A DNA stretch of 64,000 nt. Origin: Neoceratodus forsteri (Eukaryota > Chordata > Ceratodontiformes > Ceratodontidae). Shown in pieces: positions 54,290 to 64,000 of the stretch. Both the position numbers and the translations under genes were made by a program. The stretch is from NCBI GenBank assembly GCA_016271365.2, contig CM057449.1:1562296501-1562360500 (forward strand), in the 5' to 3' direction. The first letter of the stretch is position 1, and each line of letters begins with the position of its first letter. Below the pieces are notes generated by a model. The model did not search any database. It was not told the DNA's origin and saw only the letters and a list, made by a program, of their open reading frames with translations.

Positions 54290-54856
54290 ACCCCTCAGAA
54301 TGGCTATTCCACCCTACCTGAACCCCCCCAACTCAGATCCCCCTCCGGAGCTCCTCAACTACTCCCAGACCCCTGGCATCAACCCCCGGCTTGTACCCCT
54401 GTAGATGGGGCTGCCACCACTTATAGGCACTTTTCCAAATCTGGCTGCCAGGCTGAGAGAAGGAGGAGGAGGAGGCAATCCTGATGGGCTGAGTCTGGTG
54501 TTGGGTGTGAAGTCTCTGGAGACCCTCCATCATCCTCACAGTAGCCAGGGATTTTCCTTGTTCTGGCTCCTCCCCCCGAGATGGGGACATGCAATGACAT
54601 TCAGCACCCACCCACAGGACATCCACTGACATCTTCCCCTGTCCTGCGTTCCTGACTGCAGTGCACACAGTCTCCACTGGGAGCCACTAGCACCATGGAA
54701 CCAGGTCCCCCCTCCCTCCCATGAGAGGAGAGCAGTCCATAAGATGATCAGTCTTCTCCTCCCTGTCCACCCCCAGGCTCCCTGAGATCGCTCCTGAACT
54801 TGGGTCACTGGTGTGGTGCAAGGTAAGGCTGATGCCTCAACCCTCAGCACCACCAG
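54290..54856 (-). mobile_element. R-family retroposon copy R4
   Basis: On the minus strand it starts 'ctggtggtgctgagggttgag' at 54856 and passes 'gtgacccaagttcaggagcga', 'ctgctctcctctcatggg' and 'agccagaacaaggaaaatcc'. These align with R2 and R3 in order. The 3' end near 54290 lacks a visible A-run. It is head to head with R5, about 10 bases apart. Confidence 0.7.
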
Positions 54857-54865
54857 AACAATTAG

Positions 54866-55402
54866 TGACCAGCACCTTACCTCTCACCATGCCAGTGACC
54901 TGAGTTTGGGAACAAATTTTGGTCACCAGGGGAAGGGCTGGGACTGGATTGAGTGACCGCCTGGTAGTTCTCCTCTCATAGATTGGGGTGGCAAGTCAAC
55001 TCAGCTCTTGGCTGCCACCAGGTGGAGGCCTGGTTGAAGCTGCAATGCATGAGTGGCTGACAATGGTTGGGGGGAGCTGTGGTTCTGGGACACGTGTGCC
55101 TCCATGCACATACCTATCCTGTGCCACCATGGCTGTGGGAGGGAAATGTGGAAAATTGTGGCTTGCCCACTGGTCCTGGGTCCAGACTGTCACCAAAGAT
55201 CCATTCCAGATTGCTGTACTGGAGGAGGGGAGGACAACCCTCTTTCATCTCTGGCCCCACCACGAAGGGGAATTTGTGGGGGGAAAAACATGACCACTGA
55301 TGAGTGCTTGGCAGGTAGGCTCTGGCTTGGGACAGTGGGGACAAGACTGAACAGCTGCCATTCAGACTGGAGTGGCATACAACCTTGATGAAAAAAAAAA
55401 AA
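54866..55402 (+). mobile_element. R-family retroposon copy R5 (5' truncated)
   Basis: It begins at the B-box-proximal part ('gccagtgacctgagtttggg'), keeps 'tagttctcctctcatag' and ends in a 12-base A-run (55391-55402). It sits head to head with R4, so the pair forms an imperfect inverted repeat of about 1.1 kb. Confidence 0.65.
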
Positions 55403-55404
55403 CA

Positions 55405-55890
55405 AGACCATATTGAAGAAGAAGACACAGGTCCCTGACTTTTATGAGGCTTTTCCTCAACTACTCTACCCGTACTTACTTAGGAACTTTCATAAGGCAC
55501 AAAAGATGGGTCTCTCCTGCACTCTATGTACCATGCAACCATCACAGTTGTTCCGAAGTCCAACAAAGCCAGAATGCAATGCTCCAGATACAGGCCCATC
55601 TCTCTATTCAGTGTCAATGCCAAATTCTTCACAAAGGTTATGGCTTCACGACTTGAAAGGGGCTCTACCCCACATTATTCATGGCTTGCAGATGGATTTC
55701 ATGAAAGACAGACAGGGCTCTGATAATCTGAGCATGGTTATTAACCTCCTGTAAGGTGCTCCAAGAGCCCCACATTCCACAGTCCTTGCTGCTATAGATG
55801 CCAAGAAGGTGCTTGACTAAGTGGAGTGGGACTTCTTACAAGCAGCACTGAAGGGCATGGGAATAGAAGCACAATTCCTAGTCATGCTGC
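55405..55890 (+). pseudogene. L1 ORF2 remnant, segment 1 (RT fingers and palm)
   Basis: The frames read 'DFYEAFPQLLYPYLLRNFHK', then 'TITVVPKSNKARMQCSRYRP' and 'ISLFSVNAKFFTKVMASRLE', then 'GFMKDRQGSDNLSMVINLL', 'AIDAKKVLD' and 'VEWDFLQAALKGMGIEAQF'. This is L1 wording (L1: 'YRPISLLN.D.KI', 'GF..GRQ..DN', 'DAEKAFD.VEW'), unlike the CR1 and L2 types elsewhere in the window. Segments 2 (59150-60175) and 3 (62264-63200) continue the same protein in order. Confidence 0.85.
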
Positions 55891-55891
55891 C

Positions 55892-56016
55892 TTCAGTGCA
55901 GCTTGTAAGAAGTCCTACTCCACTGAGTCAAATGCATTCTTGGCATCTATAGCAACAAGGGTTTTGGGCTCCTTCTAGGAGGTTAATAACCATGCTCAGA
56001 TTATTGGAGCCCTCTC
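55892..56016 (-). repeat. Inverted partial duplicate of L1 segment 1
   Basis: This is the reverse complement of about 55717-55857, with shared words 'gcttgtaagaagtc', 'cttggcatctatagca' and 'aggttaataaccatgctcag'. The two arms are about 35 bases apart and can form a hairpin. It diverges from its partner by scattered substitutions and lacks about 20 internal bases. Confidence 0.85.
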
Positions 56017-56295
56017 CTCCTCCATTGAGTTGTTTCACTCGCACTTGGAGGGTAGGACTCAAGCTGTCTGTATTGGTAATGCCATCTCTCTTCCTATCTC
56101 TATCTGCTCTGGCGTCCCCCAAGGATCCAGCCTTGATCCCATCCTATTTTCCATTTTCTTAAATGATCTTCCCCTTGCCTGCTGCTCTGCTACAGTCATA
56201 TGTACACAGATGACACAGTTCTGTATGCCTTTGGTTCCTCTACCTCTGACTGCATGACCCATCTCCAACTGCATTTCAGTGACATCCAGCACTGG
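56017..56295 (+). pseudogene. L2/Rex1-like LINE RT fragment
   Basis: 'SGVPQGSSLDPILFSIFLND' (about 56107-56170) followed by a frame change and 'YTDDTVLYAFGSS' (about 56205-56245) is the palm of an L2/Rex1-like RT, close to LINE-C ('GIPQDSILGPLLF', 'MYVDDTVLF'). Only about 280 bp is present. It abuts both the inverted L1 piece and a CR1-like 3' end, so it is probably a fragment captured during rearrangement. Confidence 0.75.
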
Positions 56296-56450
56296 TTTCA
56301 TATGAACATATGAAGAAGCCAGCAGAAGAAGGCCATTTGGTCTATCTAGTCAGCTCGTATTGCAGGGTCCACAGCTTGAGCTACTGTCCCTGCCCTCCAT
56401 CCCCACTCCTCCCATGCTCCCTACCCATGATCCCTGGAGGGGTGAAAAGG
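56296..56450 (-). repeat. CR1-like 3' terminal fragment
   Basis: The inverted counterpart of window positions 1-150, with a 'catatgaacatatgaag' tail side followed by 'ccagcagaagaaggccatttgg'. No coding part is present. Confidence 0.45.
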
Positions 56451-57790
56451 ACTGCTAGTAGATGGATCCAAGGGGAAATCCTCTTTTTGAGCCAGGATGT
56501 TTGAAGCTGTCTGAAATGTCTTACAGTGAGTATGATCTGACTTTTGCTAAAGGAAGCAAGTACCTGTGCTGTTGCGTTCCCTGGCTAAAAGGGAAGGCAC
56601 AACTTTTCTGTGAATTCAGAAGTGTGAGACTGCTCCAATTTAAAGCTGGTTGAAGTGTGTGATGTCCAGAGGTATGACTATATTCACATTGTTTGGGACT
56701 TTAACTCTTCCACTACCAGTTGTAGTGATTCGAATGCTGGATGACAAGTTTCATTCAATAAGCATTTCCAAAGTGTGTTTCCAAATGTTTAAGGTATAAC
56801 TCTGAAAGAATGGCTGAGTATGGATTTGGGAGCAAAGGGTGGGAAGTACCCCATCTGGAGTAACCAGTCAGGACTAACATGTTCAGTAGGGATGCCTGGT
56901 TACTTTACACAAATGGCCAAATGTCTAAAGAGAATTTTACCCCCTGGAGTGGGTTACAGTTTCTTCTCTGGTTATGAAGAAGGGTGCTAGTTGTTAGAAA
57001 ATGTGTTTTCAGTTGTGGCCAGTGCCACTGGATGCAATGTTCTATGTCCTACAACATGTGAGAATACAAGTGCAAGTGTCCTATGTCCTACTGTGGTGGG
57101 AATACAAAGAATTTCTGTTAGATACAGTTCAGTTTGTTGTTCTGCAAGTTCCTAGTGCCAGTATGTGTAAACCTTAGGGGTCCACCCTTGAGTTAGAGAA
57201 CATCTTTTGGAATAAAGTCACACTCCAGAACCCCAACTATGATCTGGACAGTTATGTTATTGCTTCCTTTGTGGAGTTACTGGGTACCCCTTCAAAAGAT
57301 AGGTCTAGCATAGCCCTAGCAAAAATTCTCTCCCCAGGACCTGGTTTTGTAAATACCAAATAGGTTATTGTTTTTGTACACCTCCACTCCGTGATCTCCA
57401 AAAGAATGAGCCTGGTCTACATTACTAAAGCTAAGGGTGGTACCATTTCTAAATGTATTGAATGGGTACCAGGGGTGTCTACTGAGAAAAGTAGCAGGGC
57501 AGGGGGTTACAAAAAATGGTGCAGCTGCACTAAACACCTTTGCCACAACCGCACCTGATTTTAGTAGGTCTGGTGTAGTTGCGACACTTTACCTGCTTTA
57601 CGGCAGCTTGCTTCAAATATTTGGCACAAGCCCTGAAAAAAAGGGTATCAGAGATTACTGCAAGCTAGACCAGAAAAAGATGGTCTAACTTATGGCAATT
57701 GGTGCCGGGGATAGAAAATCCCGATTGCCGCCTGGGTGAATGCCGCAAGCTACATGCTCCATATGTTCAGCACACTCGGGCCTTGCAGCA
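56451..57790 (+). other. Unidentified, partly open sequence
   Basis: No element could be assigned. In plus orientation several long, nearly open stretches follow each other in shifting frames (about 56660-57000, 57180-57369, 57437-57688), including a cysteine-bearing stretch near 57015-57150. This is more coding-like than the flanks and may be a decayed viral or transposon gene, but I recognise no domain. The possible primer-site-like 'tggtgccgggga' at 57702 was considered and not accepted. Confidence 0.3.
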
Positions 57791-57799
57791 TTTGGGGGC

Positions 57800-58844
57800 C
57801 TTTGAAAATCCAGCCACGGTGTCTTTATGGACTAAACCTAAGTTTTTGCCTAACGTGGTGTCTTAGTGCACACAACACCAAACCATCCGCCTTCCAGTTT
57901 ATTATCCTGGCATGCCAATCAAGGTGATGCATTGCTTCACACGTTGGAGTTAAATAGAATCTTAAGGTACTGTCTTGCACGCACCAGGGACTACAGAAAG
58001 TTCTCTCAGCTTTTTGTTTCATCCACCCCTGGGAAAGAGGGCAGACCTGTTTCAAAACAGTGCTTGTCCATATGGCTGGCATATTGTATTATGTTCTGTT
58101 ATAGGAAGTATGGTAAGGGAACTTCCTGGTGCAGTTCATGGTCATTCCACAGGGGCATGGCCACATCTGTTGCTTGCTTCAGGAATGTCTCTGTGACTGA
58201 CATCTGTGCTGCAGACCCCTGGAGTACTGTCCACACCTTTACTAAACATTACAGTCTGGACATTGCTTCTCATAAATGTGCGGGCTTCATCCTTGCTGTC
58301 CTATGGGCCTACTGTCATAAACAGACTACACCAACCTCCCAGTTTGTTTTTGGGACTGCTTGGGACTCATTCTAAAGGTGTTGCCTAAGGGAAGAGATAT
58401 CCTAGAAGAAGACAGAACTGTTACATACTTTTGTTACAGTAGATCTTTGAGAGAATCTTCTCCCTTAGGCCATACTGGCCCTCCCTCCTTCCCACTTTGT
58501 TTTATCAACTGCCGGGGAATATGGCATCCAGTTCTGCCTTGGATTTTTCATGGCTGCTATTTCCAGTGCCTGCGTCTGCCTACTATCAGAGGTGCTGGTA
58601 TAATCTCCGGGATCCTCAAGAAGAGAGACCTCTGAGCACATTCTCCAGTGAGAAATTGAGGAGAGATGGGGTTGTCCACGTTTATGTAGATGCTGATGCA
58701 TGATGTCATCATGGGTGGTCCTCAGCTAGCAAAAGTTTTTGTGTGGTTCTAGCACTGAGGCAGGTATAGTTCCAAAAGTCTGGCCTAAGGAAAGAGATTC
58801 TGTCAAAGATCTAGTGTTACAGTAAGTACATAACTGTTCTTTTC
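57800..58844 (+). mobile_element. DIRS fragment D5 (recombinase C-terminus to right ITR)
   Basis: It starts within the YR at text equivalent to 'NPTFLPKVVS' ('TKPKFLPNVVS', about 57835-57868) and continues with 'RDYRKFSQLFVSSTPG', 'FHRGMATSVACFRN', 'VTDICAADPWSTVHTFTKHY' (about 58190-58255, Tyr nucleophile kept). The internal complementary region (58380-58475) and right ITR (58760-58844, ending 'ctgttcttttct') follow. The upstream 4-5 kb of the element is absent. Stops are present throughout. Confidence 0.85.
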
Positions 58845-59105
58845 TGCCTCATTTTGCTGCCAGTTGAACTTTGCTGAACTGTTGCTACTGATATTCTGTT
58901 TTGCACTACTTTGTGCTTCCTCTCAATTGTCTATTGCATAATGTTTACTTTTTATAATTATTTTTATTGTTTTATAATTGTAACATTACTGATATAACTT
59001 ATTACTGCACTCTTCATATCCCATTCCCTCAGGACACATCTGGGAAAGATCTCATAGCTTAGTATGTTTTCCTGGTGAAACGCTTGAAATAAATTAATCA
59101 ATTAA
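58845..59105 (+). mobile_element. LINE 3' end fragment
   Basis: A T/A-rich 3' UTR-like stretch ends 'ttttcctggtgaaacgcttg' followed by 'aaataaattaatcaattaac' tandem sequence, a non-LTR tail. The 'cctggt' box before the tail is shared with the SINE at 3569-3756 and, inverted, with the LINE-B-type ends ('ttaaccaggtaag'). Nothing coding remains. Confidence 0.5.
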
Positions 59106-59149
59106 CTAATCAATTTACCTCCTTGGTGAAGATTGTTAGCAATAGAAGC

Positions 59150-60175
59150 TCATGAAGCAACAGTGCCACTGGCAGCTAAACTCAGGTGAGACACATGAGT
59201 GGAAGAAATCAGAACAGTATAACATACCTAAAAAGCACTGCTGTACGCAGATGATTTCCTCCTCACTCTCACCAGTGAGGAACGTTTCCTTCTATCAGCA
59301 CTAGCAGATATCACAGAATTCAGTGCCCTTTCTGGCCTACTTATTAACTGGTCCAAGACTGAGCTGCTGCCCATTACCAACTGTCCACATTGGATGGCTA
59401 CAGAGCATGACCAAACTGTTACATGGGCTCCAGAAGAGATCAAATAATGGGGCATGTGGATCACTACGTTAGTGAAGAACATGGTGACATTTGAACCCAC
59501 TAATCTCAGGCATAATGGGGGAATGCAAGCATTGGCTCAAACTGAATCTCTCCCTCCCAGGAAAGATCACTGCCTTTAAACTAATGGCCCTCCCCAATTG
59601 CTTTGCTGCCTAGCTAACTTGCCTATGTCCCAAGGTATGGCAGTATATGGGTAAGTTGCTGGCCTCCTTCCTCTGGCAAGCAAGACCCCAAGATTCAGGA
59701 AAAAATCACTAAGTGCTCTTTGAGAGAGGAGGATGAAACCTCCCTTGGATCAAGGCATATCACAGCCTTTGGGACTAAACAAGCTCTTTTATGGTTAATG
59801 GAGGATATGCACCCAGCCCCCTTTGGGCTCTGGCTGAAAAGTCAGTAACTGGACCCAATCCTTGACTCTCTCTCTCTCTCGCTTTCTTTCTTTCCTTCTC
59901 CCCATCAAAGGTCCCAAAAATCTCTGAACCTATCAGTTTCAGAAAAAAGACTGACTGACATTATCCAAAATGAATGGCTGGCAAAATACACTTTTTGGGC
60001 TGCTGGACCACCTCTAGCACAACCCCAAGTTCAAAACAAGAAGATGAATGGTACACTGGAGGGCGTGGGCTGATGCGGGGATCAGAAAGATGCTCAGATC
60101 ATTTGGCCAGCTTAGCACAGAATTTGGGATCCAAGCCACAGATCACTGGAGAGTCTTGCAACTATGACATGTACT
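59150..60175 (+). pseudogene. L1 ORF2 remnant, segment 2 (RT palm to thumb)
   Basis: It starts with 'ATVPLAAKLR' (L1: 'EPLA..IR') at about 59160 and has the catalytic 'ALLYADDFLLTLTSEE' (about 59232-59280, both Asp kept) and 'FSALSGLLINWSKTELLPI' (about 59320-59375). It continues with L1-like thumb text to about 60170 ('LTDIIQNEWLAKYTFWA'). Stops are scattered. Only about 50 residues of L1 are missing between segment 1 and this one. It is split from segment 3 by the hAT-like element. Confidence 0.85.
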
Positions 60176-62263
60176 CGGGGGTGTGCAAATCACATTTTTA
60201 AACACTTGCCCAAGGGCAAGTTAGGTTGTGAAAATTACTTGCCCACGAAATCTTGTACTTACCCTTCTGTGAAAGATATATTCAACTCCTCCTATTTTCC
60301 GTCACATCAACCATCCAGCTGTCCCCGGCCCAACCCCGACATCAAGTGAAGTATCCAGGCCTCATTGTGCATTGCATAAGCACCTGTACACTTACTTTAC
60401 TGACCCAGGAACTATTCTCTCTGCTTCCAGACCACCCCCACCCCCTCTAGTAGCACCACATACACACATTAGCCAGCCTGCTGCTTAGTGCTAACTCATT
60501 TTTAGTGCCTCGACTAAACATATGATAGCTGCTGCCTGAGCAGTTCTGCATTATACAGTACAGGTGGTCAGGGATCGCCTCTCAACAAATTCAACACATC
60601 ATCCAAATCACCAAACTAAACAACAATCTAACAGTGTGGCCCTCACTAGTCAAACTCTCAGAGGGGGGTCCAGGCCTGAGGAGGGGACAGATGGTGATTG
60701 GGGATTACAGCCTCCGCCAAACATGGCCTGGTCAGACTCCTAGATTACACTATTAGGGCACGTGCACCGTGCCAGGGCCGGACCAACTGCTCAACATATA
60801 CATACATCATTGAAATGGGTCACGGTGCAACTGGTGTAGCAGCAGCAAAATAGGATGAAGCCCTGCAAGTTAGTGCCACAAATAAAAACCAACGTGACCA
60901 CGCATGCTGCTCATTGCAGTGTTGCCCCACGACAATGCACCATTTTTATCAGTAATTTCACACTAACACTCACTGAATACTTAGCCAAGCCACCAAGCAA
61001 CTGGAGACTCAGGCCTTCTTAATAAACATGTGGTAGCTATCAGTCACAAGGCAGGCACAGAGATACATAGGCAGACTATAGAGAGGCGGCCATTGGGTGG
61101 GTCGACTATCAGACTAGTAATCAACTCAAACCGGTTCAGATGATTTTACAGTAAGATGCTTTGCAGCCTGTTAAAAGAAAAAACAGAAGCAGGCAGACTA
61201 CAACCATCAACTGATGTCCGACTCAGTTCCTATACTAATCAGCAAAACAAACATACAACACCCCCAGTCAATGAATGCAAACCTGCTCTCTGTGTCAGCT
61301 GGGTCACTCAGTGGCTGTCCAGGCCATCGGGGGTGAAAAACTAGCAAAACTTACAGGACAGGAGTCAGGGAAACAGAAAACATGGCATTACAGATACATG
61401 CTGTAGCATCTCCCAACCCACCTGACCTTGCTATTGTACAACTACTGAACTACAGTCCCAAAGTTAAATAACTCAGTGTGCACAGTCCCATATCACCCAC
61501 CGCAGATACCCAGATTGACCAGCACAGCCACTAAAACTGCACAGACTTAGTGTAATGCAATAAACCAGTATGTCTGTATCCACCTCTGCCACACCAGACA
61601 ACCAGCAGCACAGACGAATGGTTGGCCTGGAAGGATATTCGGGCTGAATGTACCCGGCCTCTTCTCTTGCCCCCTCTTTCTTCAGGCAGTGTTCTCTGAG
61701 GAGCAGCAGGCAATCACTATGGAAATAAACTTTTTTTTCATTTAATGTGACTACTACGGTTGGTGATCATCGGCCAAACGAACCGCAACTACGAGGCTCG
61801 CAGCATCGAGGTGTTCAGTCATGTCTGTACCTTGCTTGCTCTAACGTACATGTATGGTGCACAACACTAATGCTTCTTCCTGTGTGCAGTTTTTTTCTCC
61901 TCCAGCATCATTCATTGTGGCCAATTAGCAGACACCACCACTGTTGCTAGCCTGCAGAAATGAATCAGAAGGGCAGAAGGGACTGCTGGCTAGCGGGGGG
62001 GGGGGGCATGTCTTGGAAACTTCACAGCAGCAGTGCAAGGACCTGTGGAAGCAAAAAATAAATAAATAAATTTATGTACAGTTCAGAGCAGCGAGGTAAG
62101 GAGGACCTGTGAAAAAAATGCATGCAAAGAATGCAAAAACAAAAAAACAAAAAAAGAAGCAAAAAATACTTGTCCAATGGCTGAAGCAGGGAGATGAAGG
62201 GTCTGCCCAACAGTCTAATGAGGTCAGCCTTGGACATTGGGCAATGCAATTTGCACACCCCTG
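60176..62263. mobile_element. 2.1-kb hAT-like non-autonomous DNA transposon
   Basis: Terminal inverted repeats CGGGGGTGTGCAAATCACAT and, inverted, CAGGGGTGTGCAAATTGCAT (16 of 20 matching) are flanked by perfect 8-bp duplications 'catgtact' (60168-60175 and 62264-62271). The empty site restores L1 continuity. Eight-bp duplications and CAGGGGTG ends are hAT hallmarks. The sub-terminal 'acttgcccaagggcaagt' (60205-60222) is a palindrome and could be a transposase site. No frame longer than about 80 codons exists and none resembles a hAT transposase, so it depends on another copy or carries unrelated filler. A G-run lies at 61997-62008. Confidence 0.9.
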
Positions 62264-63200
62264 CATGTACTAAAGGATTGGCTGGGATCTAAGTACCCCT
62301 CTCACTAAATAATGTGACCCACACTGTAGAATCCTGGACTAAAAAGTGCAGACACATGGGGGGTTCGTCTACAAGCATGTGCATGTACAGCAGGCGATGA
62401 ACATAGATGCATACCAGGTGAAGTGGGTAATAGAGTTAGGGCATCCTATCACAACACACATGGGAGGAATACTGAAAGTCTATCCACAGATGGAAAAAAG
62501 ACCCTAAATATCAGCTGATCTAAAGGGAAATTTTGAGTTGCTGGCATTGAACACCAGTCATACTGGTCCAGATGTAGATCGATATCCTGGAGACCTAGGT
62601 TCGGTCAAGGCAGAGAACCCATTTATCACATTTTATGGGAATGGCCATCTATTCAACACTTTTGGAATCAACTCATGCAGGTGGCCCTGGAGGTTGTGGG
62701 CCAGGGAATAACACACTCCCCCACCATTTGGATTCTAGGTGATGTGGATCCACTTTAGCACATAGGGCTTAATACAATCCTGTTGCTATATTCCATGGCA
62801 GTGGAAGCCAAGAGGCAATTGTTCATAAAATGAAGACAACTCACAAGCCCTACAATAGGAGACTGGATGACAGGGGTCACTCAAGTGGCATCATACCTGA
62901 GGGTTTCATTTGGGACCAGAGGGAAGGGAAGCAAATTTAAAGCTACATATGGCCCCTGGTTATCAAATGCCTTACTCATACACCTCTAAGGGCTCTGATC
63001 TATGCACTTTCAACCTTGCTTCTCTGATGACCTTATAAACTGCCTGCACCCCCCATCATAAATGGTCTTGGTTTGACGTGCTATGACAGAAATGGTCTCC
63101 TGCTCAAATTCTCTTCCAACCAAATGCTGACAATGAATGGGATCCATGAACATCCATACTCTAGATGAAGACATCACACAAACAGGTGTTTGCATCTCAC
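62264..63200 (+). pseudogene. L1 ORF2 remnant, segment 3 (C-terminus)
   Basis: After the hAT-like element the L1 C-terminal domain continues: 'PFITFYGNGHLFNTF' region (about 62620-62660, equivalent of the L1 'HLWWECP' block), 'FWNQLMQVALEVVG' (about 62665-62710), 'THSPTIWILGDVDP' and 'LLLYSMAVEAKRQLF' (about 62780-62830). Several stops and shifts are present. The right end is uncertain, and 63000-63200 may be ORF2 tail or 3' UTR. Confidence 0.75.
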
Positions 63201-63776
63201 AGCTTTATTAGTAACATGTTATATGTATATTCCTTGAGTTATGCCCTACATATTATGCCGCCCTTGCCCATCTATATGTACCATGCTGTTTCACTCTTCA
63301 TTACAGCTTAGAATTATACATGCTTTTTGTTTTCTCTCTCCAGTTGTGTGGCATAGAGCAATTAGGGCATTGTTGGTTTATTTAAAAAAAATTGATAGTT
63401 TACATCTGTTTAGCTAGTTTCAGTTCTTAGTTCCTATTTGTCATCATTCTTTAATAAAAAATACATTGAATTGTGAATTTTTAAAGTTGTTAGAAGTACA
63501 ATACTTATTCAGCCATTTTGTTTTAATTTTTTAGAGTTGCATTTCCATGGGGTTTCAGCACTGGTCAGTACTAACTGTGTAACTGCAAGAGTTGCTGTTT
63601 GTAATTTGAAAAATGCAATAAAAAACATTTGCTACAAAAAAAGTACTGCTTGGTATCAACACAGATGGTGGGCTTGCATCCCATTCTTGATTTGGAGCAC
63701 TGAACATGTAATTTGCATTTGGAAGTTTTGCATAGTGTCTCTGCACCAGATTATTCTGTCTCTAGAGTTGGGGGCC
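63201..63776. other. No recognised gene
   Basis: AT-rich sequence with short T- and A-runs. Possibly the L1 3' UTR. A short plus frame (63537-63779) shows no domain. Confidence 0.4.
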
Positions 63777-64000
63777 TAGTTTTGCTCCCTGCACTTCCAG
63801 GATGCATACGTCCATATTCTGATCCATACATTCCATTGCCAGTTCCTTTGCTTCTGACTGGCCAGCACGCTCTGCCAGTTTCAGGCAATGCCATTGGGAC
63901 TGTCTTCAGCGCACAGAGTGTTCACCAAATGCCTATCGGTCATGGCAGCCTTCCTCAAATGCAAGGACACCATGGTGATTTCGAATCACAATGCCTGACT
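63777..64000 (+). pseudogene. DIRS fragment D7: reverse transcriptase, runs off the window
   Basis: The text 'SLHFQDAYVHILIH'-type (about 63790-63830), 'CQFQAMPLGLSSAHRVFTKC' (about 63870-63930) and 'LSVMAAFLKCKD' is DIRS RT (D4: 'YQFRALPFSLSSAPRVLTK'). The frame has at least one stop. The left boundary near 63777 has no ITR, so this is an internal or truncated piece. The YLDDW box should lie near the window edge but is not intact. Confidence 0.8.

Noticed and set aside
57697..57725. Retroviral LTR end and tRNA-His-like primer site ('ggca' + 'tggtgccgggga')
   Set aside because: Only about eight bases fit a primer site, no matching second LTR or gag follows, and the sequence before it reads as near-open coding-like DNA. 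The evidence is too thin.
60480..61980. Transposase gene inside the 2.1-kb hAT-like element
   Set aside because: Frames are under about 80 codons, none has hAT catalytic or dimerisation (C-terminal) motifs, and no two consecutive frames form a longer readable protein.
1..64000. Host protein-coding genes or exons
   Set aside because: Every reading frame with a recognisable domain belongs to a transposable element. Remaining frames are short and lack splice context or domain content.

Overview
This window reads as a piece of a large, repeat-choked vertebrate nuclear genome. I found no host gene, exon, rRNA or stand-alone tRNA gene. Almost everything that can be explained is transposable element (TE), mostly broken by frameshifts and stops. 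The mix is DIRS tyrosine-recombinase retrotransposons, CR1 with an SGNH-esterase ORF1, L2/Rex1-like LINEs, L1, a Gmr1-type Ty3/Gypsy element, tRNA-promoter SINEs, hAT-type DNA elements and an endogenous retroviral gag remnant. That points to a non-mammalian vertebrate. A DIRS-rich amphibian (caecilian- or salamander-like) is my best inference, but a reptile or lungfish cannot be excluded from sequence alone.

Layout. (1) 1694-18286 is one DIRS copy (D1). It is split by a 5-kb CR1 (CR1-A, 2176 to about 7200, itself carrying a SINE) and by a second DIRS copy (D2, 12334-18060) that sits inside D1's internal complementary region. (2) 18287-22035 holds unrecognised DNA, a copy of a roughly 0.6-kb retroposon (called R here) and a minus-strand L2/Rex1-like LINE. 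(3) About 22036-53566 is a third DIRS copy (D3) cut in two inside its recombinase gene by a fourth copy (D4, 27638-52585). D4's coding region is in turn replaced or interrupted by about 21 kb that holds a V-SINE-like repeat, an ERV gag-protease fragment, and a complete but dead Gmr1-type LTR retrotransposon (33959-48076). The lower-coordinate LTR of that element has swallowed a nearly full-length CR1 (CR1-B). (4) 53567-64000 holds DIRS fragments D6, D5 and D7, two R copies head to head, an L1 ORF2 split into three colinear pieces, and a 2.1-kb hAT-like element with an 8-bp target duplication.

How the parts relate. These are not cooperating genes but a stratified set of insertions whose order can be read from what interrupts what. 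The deepest stack is CR1-B in a Gmr1 LTR, in D4, in D3, and probably in D6. All DIRS copies point the same way (+), and both clear DIRS-in-DIRS insertions are same-sense, which may reflect how circular DIRS DNA finds its target. The Gmr1-type element is the best-defined single element: PBS, gag with a SCAN-like capsid, protease, integrase, then RT and RNase H, polypurine tract and two long LTRs. Boundaries given without a target duplication or terminal repeat are approximate (tens of bases).
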